Assembly: GCA_014763905.1 (NCBI GenBank)
Contig: JACXUN010000026.1
Coordinates: 1 to 10,815 of the forward strand
Source: Campylobacterales bacterium
GTDB taxonomy: Bacteria; Campylobacterota; Campylobacteria; Campylobacterales; Sulfurovaceae
Direction of reading: 5' to 3'
DNA length: 10,815 nt
This document shows, piece after piece, positions 1 through 7,262 of this stretch. A program made the translations under genes and the position numbers. Numbering within the stretch: the stretch's first letter is position 1; each line of letters begins with the position of its first letter. The notes below the pieces were generated by a model. That model had not been told where the DNA came from, did no database searches, and saw only the letters and a list, made by a program, of their open reading frames with translations.

Positions 1-40
1 TCTTAAATGATAGTATATCCCATCTCTAAAAAAAATTCGA

Positions 41-52
41 TAAAATTATAAA
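41..52 (+). promoter_or_regulatory. Candidate -10 region upstream of rplI
   Basis: The 86 bases before rplI are very AT-rich and hold no gene. Two overlapping -10-like hexamers, TAAAAT (41-46) and TATAAA (47-52), lie 35-46 bases before the start codon, a reasonable distance for a short leader. There is no TG extension and no clear -35. An AT-rich stretch yields such matches by chance, so this is only the best candidate for the rplI-hslV-hslU promoter. Confidence 0.3.
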
Positions 53-86
53 TTAATAAAAAAGAATCAACAAGGATTTAATTACA

Positions 87-530
87 ATGAAAGTTTTATT
101 GGTAAAAGATGTAAAAAGTTTAGGCAAAAAAGGTGAAATCAAAGAGGTCAAAGACGGTTATGGTCAAAATTTCCTCATCGCTAAAGGTATGGCTAAACTC
201 GCAACCCCACAAGTCGTGGCAGATTGGAAAGCAGATCAAGAGCGAATGGCTCAAGAGTTGGCTGATGAGATTGCCCGTTTCACTAAAGAAAAAGCAATCC
301 TAGAAGAGAAAAATGTTCTGATTGCCAAGAAACTGGCACCGGTTGGTATCCAAGGTTCAGTCAAAAAAGAGGATATTGCCCATGCGGTTGAAGCGTCGTT
401 AAATATTGTGTTAGATAAGAAAAATATTGAACTGAAAAAGGCGATTAAAAATATCGGTCAATTCCCGATCGATGTGAAATTGGGACATGGGATTCACGCA
501 TTGGTAACCGTCGAAGTGGTAGGAGAGTAA
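87..530 (+). CDS. rplI: 50S ribosomal protein L9
   Basis: L9 is a two-domain protein of the large ribosomal subunit that binds 23S rRNA near the L1 stalk. The 147-residue product has the usual L9 length (about 147-150). Its N-terminal domain carries the family signature: [19 protein letters not shown] at residues 13-31, then KGMAKLAT. A long charged helix (about 41-75) links it to the C-terminal domain, which contains the GSVKKEDI segment near residue 90. The ATG is preceded by AAGGA at 72-76, ten bases away. The gene opens an operon: hslV starts 2 bases after the stop, and the hslV ribosome binding site AGGAGAG (521-527) lies inside the last rplI codons, implying translational coupling. Confidence 0.98.
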   Translation: MKVLLVKDVKSLGKKGEIKEVKDGYGQNFLIAKGMAKLATPQVVADWKADQERMAQELADEIARFTKEKAILEEKNVLIAKKLAPVGIQGSVKKEDIAHAVEASLNIVLDKKNIELKKAIKNIGQFPIDVKLGHGIHALVTVEVVGE

Positions 531-532
531 CG

Positions 533-1066
533 GTGTTTGACGCGACAACGATACTGGCATATAAAGGCAAAAACCGCTCAGTAATCGGCGGTGACGGACA
601 GGTGACGTTTGGCAATACGATACTCAAAGGCAATGCGACCAAAATCCGAACACTCTATAACGGTGAGATTTTGGCAGGATTTGCCGGAAGTACAGCAGAT
701 GCGTTTAATCTCTTTGATATGTTTGAAGGGATTCTCAATGAGAAAAAAGGAGACCTGCTCAAATCGGTCATCGAGTTCTCCAAAATGTGGCGAAAAGACA
801 AACATCTTCGTCAACTCGAAGCGATGATGCTGGTATTGAACCGAGAACATATCTTTATCCTGTCTGGAACCGGGGATGTGGTCGAGCCGGAGGATGGCAA
901 GATCGCATCCATCGGAAGCGGCGGGAACTATGCGATCTCGGCAGCACGTGCTTTAGCCAAACATACTGATAATATGGATGAGCGGACACTGGTTAAAGAG
1001 AGCTTGAAAATTGCAGGAGAACTCTGTATCTATACCAATACCAATATAAAAATACTGGAGCTATAA
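533..1066 (+). CDS. hslV: ATP-dependent protease HslVU, peptidase subunit HslV
   Basis: HslV (ClpQ) is the cytoplasmic N-terminal-nucleophile threonine peptidase that forms a double hexamer and degrades proteins unfolded by HslU. The 177-residue product has [10 protein letters not shown] (19-28), [11 protein letters not shown] (48-58), [12 protein letters not shown] (112-123) and IGSGGNYA (127-134). Thr5 aligns with Thr1 of mature E. coli HslV, so residues 1-4 (MFDA) act as a short leader that must be removed. Lys37 aligns with catalytic Lys33 and Ser129 with the active-site serine of the GSGG loop. The start is GTG with AGGAGAG five bases upstream. No upstream in-frame alternative is likely because rplI ends 2 bases before. 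The stop codon directly abuts the hslU start. Confidence 0.97.
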   Translation: MFDATTILAYKGKNRSVIGGDGQVTFGNTILKGNATKIRTLYNGEILAGFAGSTADAFNLFDMFEGILNEKKGDLLKSVIEFSKMWRKDKHLRQLEAMMLVLNREHIFILSGTGDVVEPEDGKIASIGSGGNYAISAARALAKHTDNMDERTLVKESLKIAGELCIYTNTNIKILEL

Positions 1067-2416
1067 TTGAGTTATAATTTACCAAGCAATCTCACGCCCA
1101 AAGAGATTGTGTCATTTTTAGATAAATATGTCATAGGGCAGACCAATGCGAAAAAGACGATTGCGGTGGCACTGCGTAACCGTCATCGGCGAATGCAGCT
1201 AAGTGAAGAGATGCAACGGGATGTAATGCCCAAAAATATTCTGATGATCGGTAGTACCGGAGTCGGTAAAACTGAAATCGCCCGTCGTATGGCAACCATG
1301 ATGAATCTTCCGTTTGTGAAGGTTGAAGCGAGTAAATATACCGAAGTAGGATTTGTCGGACGAGATGTCGAGTCGATGGTGCGGGATTTAGCTGCCAATG
1401 CGTTGCAGATCGTACGGGATGAGCAAAATGAGCTCAATCGAGAGAAGATCGAAACCTATGTTGAAAACAAGATCATCGAAAAGCTCCTGCCGCCACTGCC
1501 GGCAGGAGCCAGTGAGCAGAAACAGACAGACTACGAACACTCATTTGCCAAAATGCAAAAGCGGTTGGCAAAAGGCGAAGTAGATCATCTCAAAATCACC
1601 GTTGAGATGCCAGCACCGCGTATCGATGTGGGCAGTGCGGGCAATATCCCGCCGGAGATGGCGAATGTCCAAGAGTCGATTATCAAAGTAATCGGCGGTC
1701 TCAATAAAAAAGGCAAAACCAAAGAGGTAACCGTCAGAGAAGCCAGAAAAATTCTAGCCAATGAGGCGAGTGAAGAGCTGTTTGATGAAGAAAAACTCAA
1801 AGATTTGGCAATCAAAAAGATCGAAGAGGGAGGATTGATTTTTATCGATGAGATCGATAAGATTGCGGTTCCTGCCAGCTCCAACTCTCGGCAGGACCCG
1901 AGCAAAGAAGGGGTACAACGTGACCTTCTCCCAATCGTCGAAGGTTCCAATGTTCAGACCCGAATCGGAATGGTCAAAACTGATCATATCCTCTTTATCG
2001 CAGCGGGGGCATTCCATCTAAGCAAACCGAGTGATCTGATTCCAGAACTGCAAGGACGTTTCCCACTTCGTGTCGAACTGGACAGTCTTGATGCCGAAGC
2101 ACTCTACCGAATTCTGACCGAACCGAAAAACTCACTCATTAAGCAGTATAAAGCCCTGCTTGAAGTCGAAGGGGTTGAGCTGGTCTTTGAAGAACCGGCT
2201 CTACGGAGTATTGCCAACTATTCGGCATTAGCCAATGAGAAGACCGAAGATATCGGAGCAAGACGGTTACATACCATTATGGAAAGAATCTTGGAAGATA
2301 TCTCATTTGATGCTGACAGCTATAAGGGACAGCAGGTAGTGATTGATGAGAAACTGATCGAAGAGAAGTTAGACAAATTGGTCGATAACGAAGATACCAC
2401 ACGGTATATTCTTTAA
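1067..2416 (+). CDS. hslU: ATP-dependent protease HslVU, ATPase subunit HslU
   Basis: HslU (ClpY) is the hexameric AAA+ unfoldase that feeds substrates into HslV. The 449-residue product shows the N-terminal LTPKEIVSFLDKYVIGQ segment (9-25), Walker A GSTGVGKT (62-69), the pore loop GFVG (95-98, GYVG in many homologues), an intermediate domain (roughly 110-235) and Walker B LIFIDEIDK (257-265, with D261 and E262). The C-terminus ends RYIL, matching the conserved tail (RFIL in E. coli) that docks into HslV pockets and activates the peptidase. The start is TTG: there is no gap after the hslV TAA, GGAG (1057-1060) lies six bases upstream, and the N-terminus matches the family. Both partners are intact, so the protease should be functional. 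In Helicobacter and Campylobacter era follows; here a convergent gene does. Confidence 0.97.
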   Translation: MSYNLPSNLTPKEIVSFLDKYVIGQTNAKKTIAVALRNRHRRMQLSEEMQRDVMPKNILMIGSTGVGKTEIARRMATMMNLPFVKVEASKYTEVGFVGRDVESMVRDLAANALQIVRDEQNELNREKIETYVENKIIEKLLPPLPAGASEQKQTDYEHSFAKMQKRLAKGEVDHLKITVEMPAPRIDVGSAGNIPPEMANVQESIIKVIGGLNKKGKTKEVTVREARKILANEASEELFDEEKLKDLAIKKIEEGGLIFIDEIDKIAVPASSNSRQDPSKEGVQRDLLPIVEGSNVQTRIGMVKTDHILFIAAGAFHLSKPSDLIPELQGRFPLRVELDSLDAEALYRILTEPKNSLIKQYKALLEVEGVELVFEEPALRSIANYSALANEKTEDIGARRLHTIMERILEDISFDADSYKGQQVVIDEKLIEEKLDKLVDNEDTTRYIL

Positions 2417-2430
2417 TCTTTTTTATCACG

Positions 2431-2455
2431 TCAGTGTGACTGAAAATCACACTGA
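2431..2455 (+). terminator. Hairpin after hslU, candidate terminator
   Basis: A perfect 9-bp inverted repeat (TCAGTGTGA, loop CTGAAAA, TCACACTGA) begins 14 bases after the hslU stop. A G-T pair can extend it by one. No T-run follows on the plus strand, so it is not a classical intrinsic terminator. Its place between two convergent genes suggests transcript-end formation or 3'-end stabilisation. As a hairpin it could also serve transcripts arriving on the minus strand. Confidence 0.5.
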
Positions 2456-2481
2456 TAGAGGATTAGTCAATCAGCATTTTG

Positions 2482-2498
2482 ATCGGGCATTGCCCGAT
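2482..2498 (-). terminator. GC-rich hairpin after the lipoprotein gene, candidate terminator
   Basis: A 7-bp GC-rich stem (ATCGGGC, three-base loop, GCCCGAT) begins 6 bases beyond the stop codon of the minus-strand lipoprotein gene. The transcript downstream of the stem is A-rich rather than U-rich, so termination is inferred from position and stem stability only. With the hairpin at 2431-2455, it fills the short convergent gap. Confidence 0.45.
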
Positions 2499-2504
2499 AC
2501 AAGA

Positions 2505-3209
2505 TTATGGTACCCGTTTGCTCAATTCAATATTAGCAACACCCGAACCGACATGGACTTCATCGACCAGACGAATTGTCTCTTCTGTTGTCAATCCACA
2601 CTCCTCAGCACACGCCATGCTTCCAATCAAGTAGTAGTTCCCCGGAGCAATACCAAAGAAATTAAACTCTCCTGATTCATTTGAAGTGGTAAATTTGAGA
2701 TAATTGTAGAGCCGTTTATCTACCGGAGACATTTTATAACCGCCTAGATAGCTCTCATAATACCACTGCTTGGAGTAACTGGTTACCGGATTGAGATAAA
2801 GTTTCACATTCTTACCCAGAACCGTATTTTCCGTGGCACTGTTGATCAGATAAATTTTACCGGAAACTGTACTGCGTCCACTCTTACTGATCGCATTATA
2901 CTCCTCTACCGGAAAGGGTATACGCTCCATTATCTCTCCATTAAGACGATCTACTGTCGGCTCCTCTCCAATTTTAACACCCAATGTTGGATTGTTTTTC
3001 GGAACATTGATACGATCTCCTAAGTCAGGATTATTTCGAATCAATATCTCCTCTTTAATTGAGTTTGCATCTGGTAGCGGCTGTGTCATAATAGAAGGCT
3101 GAACATTTCTGGGTTGAGCCGGAACCGTAATGGTTTGAGGTTGAGTACATCCTGAAATACCCCAAGCCAATAGCGTTATCAAGAGATAGTTACGAGTCGA
3201 TTGAATCAT
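2505..3209 (-). CDS. Predicted lipoprotein with carboxypeptidase-regulatory-like beta domain
   Basis: I do not recognise a named family. The 234-residue product starts with a lipoprotein signal: a short charged start, a hydrophobic stretch (about 8-20) and lipobox ISGC with the lipidated Cys21. A flexible Pro/Gln-rich linker (22-50) follows, then two copies of an NNPxLGxxI motif (59-67 and 72-80). The C-terminal half (about 115-230) reads like a carboxypeptidase-regulatory-like beta sandwich: SGKIYLIN..., then ESGEFNFFGIAPGNYYLIG at 178-196, a typical edge strand and turn. Two cysteines (C200, C204) could form a disulfide after export. ATG is supported by AGGA at 3218-3221, eight bases upstream, and there is a promoter in the gap to mnmE. 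It probably sits in the periplasm or on the outer membrane; its role is unknown. Confidence 0.85.
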   Translation of the reverse strand: MIQSTRNYLLITLLAWGISGCTQPQTITVPAQPRNVQPSIMTQPLPDANSIKEEILIRNNPDLGDRINVPKNNPTLGVKIGEEPTVDRLNGEIMERIPFPVEEYNAISKSGRSTVSGKIYLINSATENTVLGKNVKLYLNPVTSYSKQWYYESYLGGYKMSPVDKRLYNYLKFTTSNESGEFNFFGIAPGNYYLIGSMACAEECGLTTEETIRLVDEVHVGSGVANIELSKRVP

Positions 3210-3253
3210 AAAAAGGGTCCTTTTAAATCTGATTTTTTAAATTAACATACGGA

Positions 3254-3262
3254 ATTATAACA
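3254..3262 (-). promoter_or_regulatory. Extended -10 promoter for the lipoprotein gene
   Basis: Read on the minus strand, this is TGTTATAAT: a perfect TATAAT (3259 down to 3254) with the TGn extension. It lies in the gap between mnmE and the lipoprotein gene and would give a leader of about 38 bases. No -35 match is seen, as is usual for the Campylobacterota housekeeping sigma factor. The same nine bases occur before the helicase gene. Confidence 0.65.
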
Positions 3263-3265
3263 CTA

Positions 3266-3298
3266 GAGTTCTTGTATCTACTTACCTAAACAGAACTC
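3266..3298 (-). repeat. Inverted repeat across the mnmE stop codon
   Basis: GAGTTCT and AGAACTC form a 7-bp inverted repeat separated by 19 bases. In the mnmE transcript the 5' arm is the last coding part (Glu-Phe codons of the C-terminal motif) and the 3' arm lies just past the stop. It is not followed by a U-run. The long loop makes it a weak terminator candidate, and it may be chance. Confidence 0.25.
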
Positions 3299-4621
3299 AC
3301 CAAACATTTTATCCAGTATCTCTTCCGAATCATACGGTTTAGAGATAGAACTTATTGCCGAAATGGCATCTTGCAGATGGTAGGAGAAAAACTCCAACTC
3401 TCCGTTTAGAAGCGGTACTTTAGCCTCTTGTATTGCTTTTTGAGTTTTGAGTACCGCTTCGATCTGGCGACTGGAGATCAACATCAACTCTTCATCCTGA
3501 CCCAATGTATCAAAAAGCCGCTGCAGATGATTGACCAATCCGCCAAAGTTGCGTTTGGCACTCACCTCAATTGGTTCAAACCTTTCCACACGGCTTCGGT
3601 CAAATGCTTGCGGCAGATCAGTTTTATTGATCGTGACAATAATATGTTTCTCTTGAATGGCTTCAAGAATCTCAACAATCTTTTGATCTTCATGATCAAA
3701 TACGCGACTCCCGTCAAAAAGAGCGATAATCACATCCGCTTCTTCAATAGAAGCTTTGGAACGTTCTACCCCGATCTGCTCAATTTGGTCACTCGATTCA
3801 CGAATCCCCGCCGTATCAATGAGACGGATAATATGTGATCCGATACGTACCTGCTCTTCTATCGTATCCCGTGTCGTTCCGGCTATATCACTGACAATAG
3901 CCCGTTCATAACTAAGCAGTCCATTGAGCAGCGAACTTTTTCCGACATTCGGTTTCCCTACGATGGCTACACGGAACCCTTCTATCAATCCTTTTCGCCG
4001 ATAGCTCGCTTCTATGATTCGTTCGATCTTCTGGATAATAGTATCGAGTTGCCATACAATACTCTCAATAATATCTTCCGGGATATCCTCTTCCGCATAA
4101 TCGATCATCACTTCTGAATAGGCGGTTGCTCTCAGCATCGCCTCCCTACTCTCATCGATAAACGCTTTGAGATCACCTTTAAGCTGTTTGGCAAGAATCT
4201 TGGCGGCATCAACACTTTTTGCCTCAATCAATTTAGCAATTGCTTCCGCTTTGGTCAGATCAATTTTGCCATTTAAAAAAGCCCGCTTAGAGAACTCTCC
4301 AGGTTCAGCAAGTCTCGCTCCGTAAGCGACCAGTGTATCAACAATCTCCTGAGCAACAATCATCCCACCATGACACTGAAACTCTATAATATCTTCACCG
4401 GTAAAGCTTTTGGGGTTTTGAAAATAGACAACGATCGCTTGATCGATTAGTTGATCCTCATGATTATAGAGAGAAAGCAGATGGGTATAACGTGGCTCAA
4501 TCGACTCTTTTTTAATAATCTTAGCCGCAAGTGCAAGGGCATCTCTGCCACTTACACGAATAATGGAGATAGAAGAGACACCCGTTGCGGTCGCGATGGC
4601 TACGATGGTATCATTAGGCAT
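3278..4621 (-). CDS. mnmE: tRNA uridine-5-carboxymethylaminomethyl modification GTPase MnmE
   Basis: MnmE (TrmE, ThdF), with MnmG, installs the cmnm5 group on the wobble uridine of several tRNAs, using a formyl-folate derivative and GTP hydrolysis. The 447-residue product has the folate-binding N-terminal domain (about 1-118, with CHGG at 83-86 and PGEFSKRAFLNGKIDL at 107-122) and a helical domain interrupted by a G domain. The G motifs are G1 GKPNVGKS (222-229), G2 GTTRDT (248-253), G3 DTAG (269-272), G4 NKTD (332-335) and G5 SAK (354-356). The C-terminus is FCLGK with Cys444, the conserved cysteine motif (FCIGK in E. coli). Its ATG overlaps the last 8 bases of jag, so the two are co-translated. 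It is the last gene of the rpmH-side conserved block. Confidence 0.98.
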   Translation of the reverse strand: MPNDTIVAIATATGVSSISIIRVSGRDALALAAKIIKKESIEPRYTHLLSLYNHEDQLIDQAIVVYFQNPKSFTGEDIIEFQCHGGMIVAQEIVDTLVAYGARLAEPGEFSKRAFLNGKIDLTKAEAIAKLIEAKSVDAAKILAKQLKGDLKAFIDESREAMLRATAYSEVMIDYAEEDIPEDIIESIVWQLDTIIQKIERIIEASYRRKGLIEGFRVAIVGKPNVGKSSLLNGLLSYERAIVSDIAGTTRDTIEEQVRIGSHIIRLIDTAGIRESSDQIEQIGVERSKASIEEADVIIALFDGSRVFDHEDQKIVEILEAIQEKHIIVTINKTDLPQAFDRSRVERFEPIEVSAKRNFGGLVNHLQRLFDTLGQDEELMLISSRQIEAVLKTQKAIQEAKVPLLNGELEFFSYHLQDAISAISSISKPYDSEEILDKMFGEFCLGK

Positions 4622-5531
4622 TCTTTTTACTGTTAAAATTATTGACGATAATAAATTTTTTACCGTCTTTCCCAGTTTTGATAGCTACATACTTATTGGG
4701 GAAGGCAACCCGCAACTGTTCTAATGCAATCTGCACCAAAATACCGTCAAGTGGTTTTGTTTTGCCTCTTCCTTTTTCATTGATATGTTCAATAATAGGA
4801 ATCAGATAGTTGGCAATCATCTCTTCTTGATCTTGAATAAACTCTGCGATTTCAAGTTTGATATAGAGATCATACTGAGCGTTGATCCAGTTAAAGAGCA
4901 TATACGAGAGTGCGTTATAGCGATATCCCTCTTTTCCGATCAAGAGTGCGGCATCTTCACCGTCGATAAAGATATGTGCCGTACTGTTAAACACATCCAC
5001 CTCAACCGTATCGATATCAAAACAGCTGATCTTCATCAGGTTCATCAGTTTGGTTTCGATTTCAAGTGATCGTGCTTTATTCTCAGGTGATTCTCTATCG
5101 TCACTAGAACTTTTTGCTGCTTTAGGGACAACTTCCTCAGACTCTTTTTTACTCTCTTTGGTATCAAAAAAGCTATTGAGTACTTTATCACTCTTCTCTT
5201 GAATAAACTGTTTATCTAAAATCTCTCTGGATACTTTTGATTTTTTCTCTTGAATATCCGGTTTTTCTACCTCAGCGGTATGAGAAGTCGATGGAGCTTC
5301 CGTTTCTCTCTTGGGTGTAGTCGGGGCAACCTTAACCTCTTTGGGCATTTCTGCCGTTGTTACCTTTTTAATCGCAATAATAATTGCCGGTTTTTTAAAC
5401 AGTCCCATAACACCCGCTGATGGGTATTGGACAATCTCATATTTAATCTCTGTAACTGAGCAGTTCAGTGCCTCCGCTGCTCTCTTGTAAGCCTCTTCTA
5501 AAGTGGGTGCTTCAATTCTTTTCATATCCAT
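4614..5531 (-). CDS. jag: Jag/KhpB RNA-binding protein (Jag-N, KH and R3H-like)
   Basis: Jag (KhpB) is an RNA-binding protein encoded next to yidC in most bacteria. The 305-residue product has a Jag-N domain (about 3-56: IEAPTLEEAYKRAAEALNC, then VMGLFKKPA), a long charged Lys/Glu/Ser-rich linker (about 60-155), a KH domain with the GxxG loop as GKEG (199-202), and a C-terminal region (about 235-298) at the R3H position. The defining Arg and His of R3H are not visible: by eye they align with Gly263 and Gln267. Two ATGs are possible. I prefer 5531 because AGGAGG (5543-5548) is 11 bases away; the second, at 5525, would be 17 away. It follows yidC after 20 bases and overlaps mnmE by 8. Confidence 0.93.
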   Translation of the reverse strand: MDMKRIEAPTLEEAYKRAAEALNCSVTEIKYEIVQYPSAGVMGLFKKPAIIIAIKKVTTAEMPKEVKVAPTTPKRETEAPSTSHTAEVEKPDIQEKKSKVSREILDKQFIQEKSDKVLNSFFDTKESKKESEEVVPKAAKSSSDDRESPENKARSLEIETKLMNLMKISCFDIDTVEVDVFNSTAHIFIDGEDAALLIGKEGYRYNALSYMLFNWINAQYDLYIKLEIAEFIQDQEEMIANYLIPIIEHINEKGRGKTKPLDGILVQIALEQLRVAFPNKYVAIKTGKDGKKFIIVNNFNSKKNA

Positions 5532-5551
5532 TATATATACCCCCTCCTATT

Positions 5552-7141
5552 CTATTTTTTACTCTGTTTTAACAATGCTTTATTTTTTTCATATGACTTA
5601 TTGATAATATACTGTTGTCCGATGGTAAAGATGTTGTTTACCAACCAGTAAAGTACCAATCCTGCCGGGAAATAGATAAAGAAGAGCGTCATCACAACCG
5701 GCAGCCATTGGAAAATCTTCTGCTGCATCGGATCGGTCATGGTGTTTGGTGTCAACTTCTGCTGATACCACATAGAAGCTCCCATTAATACGGGAAGGAC
5801 AAAGAATGGATCCATTAACGATAAGTCGGTAATCCATAAAATCCACTCTGCACCTTGTAATTCAACTGCATTCAATAACACTCGATAGATAGCAAAGAAT
5901 ACCGGAATCTGTAAGAGCAACGGTAGACAACCACCCATCGGGTTAGCTCCATGTTTCTTATAGAGTTCCATCATTTGGGCATTCATCTTTTGTGGATCTT
6001 TACCATACTTCTCTTTGATCTCTTTCATCTTCGGTGCTAAATCTTTAAGTTTGTTCATTGACATCATCCCTTTATAAGAGAGTGGGAAAAGAATCAATTT
6101 AATGAGAATCGTAACAATGACAATTGCCCATCCCCAATTACCGATATGGTCATGGAGCCACTGCAGTACCTTAAAGAGTGGTGCGGCGATAAAGGTAAAC
6201 CATCCATACTCAATCGCTTCAGTTAACTCAGGATTGATATTTTTGAATGTTACATGCTCTTTTGGACCGATATAACCGTGAATAGATAAATTCGGTTCTC
6301 CCTGAACAAATAGCAGCGACCTATCCTCTTCAATGGTTATAGAAGAGACATTGATTGGCTTTTCAAAGCTATATAAAATCGAGGCATAATAGCGGTCAAA
6401 TGCTGACGCAAACTTTGCATTCGGGAAGCTTGGAGTACCCTCAGCCTTACCATCTTCTATGATCTCTGATACCTCATTAGATTTTCTAACCATGGAACCG
6501 TGAACGACCATATACATCGAGTGATCCGCATCCGGTCTTTGACCGGTTGTTACAAAATACGGCAGTGGAGTTGAAAGATCAATTGCCAAATCATAGTGAC
6601 CGTCTGGATAAAAGGTTAACTTTTTGGTAACCGTTGTCTGACTCAATTTTTGTGTTAACGTCACACTGTTAGTTCCGCTGTTTAAATCAACGACATTAGC
6701 TGACGTGGTATATGGGGTGGTTCGTGCCTCTTGCGTCAATGCCGTATCGGCAAATCGAATCTCTAAGGGACGCACCCAATTTGGATTCAGAAGTTCTAAC
6801 TCTTTACCTTCAAACTTGTACTTCTCTTCAAGCAGTTTAACCTGAGCGATACGACCGATCTCATCAATCGTGATAATGAATTTATCCGATTGAATGGTTG
6901 TCAAAGAGTTAACGGCAGTTACTAAAGCGGCTGCACTCTGTTGCGGTGCTACCGCCACTGTTGATTGGGTTTGCGGTGTTGTTACCGCATTGGGAGCCTG
7001 ATTGGCTGATTCGATTTGTGTAGCATTATTTTCAACGGTTGTTGATGGATTGGGTTTCATCATTTCGAACATCACCAATACCAAGAACGTCAGTGCCAAT
7101 GCAATCATTAATCGCTTTTGAAGATCCTGTTGTTGTTCCAC
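5552..7141 (-). CDS. yidC: Membrane protein insertase YidC
   Basis: YidC inserts and folds inner-membrane proteins, alone or with SecYEG. The 529-residue product has the Gram-negative plan: an N-terminal membrane helix (about 11-27), a Pro/Thr/Gln-rich linker, a periplasmic P1 domain (about 80-310), then the conserved insertase core from about 312. The core includes a cytoplasmic helical hairpin (about 360-398, KLKDLAPKMKEIKEKYGKDP), NPMGGCLPLLLQIPVFFAIYR at 400-420, LWITDLSLMDP (435-445), the TMTDPMQQKI segment (467-476) and a final pair of helices to about 515. The groove arginine of E. coli YidC (R366) aligns with Lys348. The start is GTG; AAAGG lies about ten bases upstream, and the N-terminus fits the family. 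An extended -10 promoter lies about 95 bases upstream. yidD, the usual upstream neighbour, is missing. Confidence 0.97.
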   Translation of the reverse strand: MEQQQDLQKRLMIALALTFLVLVMFEMMKPNPSTTVENNATQIESANQAPNAVTTPQTQSTVAVAPQQSAAALVTAVNSLTTIQSDKFIITIDEIGRIAQVKLLEEKYKFEGKELELLNPNWVRPLEIRFADTALTQEARTTPYTTSANVVDLNSGTNSVTLTQKLSQTTVTKKLTFYPDGHYDLAIDLSTPLPYFVTTGQRPDADHSMYMVVHGSMVRKSNEVSEIIEDGKAEGTPSFPNAKFASAFDRYYASILYSFEKPINVSSITIEEDRSLLFVQGEPNLSIHGYIGPKEHVTFKNINPELTEAIEYGWFTFIAAPLFKVLQWLHDHIGNWGWAIVIVTILIKLILFPLSYKGMMSMNKLKDLAPKMKEIKEKYGKDPQKMNAQMMELYKKHGANPMGGCLPLLLQIPVFFAIYRVLLNAVELQGAEWILWITDLSLMDPFFVLPVLMGASMWYQQKLTPNTMTDPMQQKIFQWLPVVMTLFFIYFPAGLVLYWLVNNIFTIGQQYIINKSYEKNKALLKQSKK

Positions 7142-7235
7142 TATCTCATTACCTTTATTTATGTCTAACTAAAATATATCATTTAAATGTTAAAATTTAT
7201 TATTTAGCTAAACTTTATCATTGAATTAACTATGG

Positions 7236-7244
7236 ATTATAGCA
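7236..7244 (-). promoter_or_regulatory. Extended -10 promoter for yidC-jag-mnmE
   Basis: On the minus strand this reads TGCTATAAT: a perfect TATAAT (7241 down to 7236) with TG extension, preceded by a T-run (TTTTT), the pattern expected for Campylobacterota sigma-70 promoters. It lies in the 121-base gap between rnpA and yidC, with a predicted start near 7229 and a leader of about 88 bases. The gap is AT-rich, contains a 10-bp palindrome CATTTAAATG at 7180-7189, and shows no coding remnant that I can find. Confidence 0.65.
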
Positions 7245-7262
7245 AAAAGTGTTTAAAAACAT

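Noticed and set aside
1585..1950. 121-codon minus-strand reading frame
   Set aside because: It lies wholly opposite hslU and is low-complexity Ser/Leu-rich, the typical shadow of a real coding frame.
2436..2675. 79-codon plus-strand reading frame at the convergent junction
   Set aside because: It begins inside the hairpin after hslU and runs antisense over the lipoprotein gene end, with no ribosome binding site.
3428..3838. 136-codon plus-strand reading frame
   Set aside because: It is antisense to mnmE, whose G-domain motifs are intact there; there is no ribosome binding site or recognisable protein.
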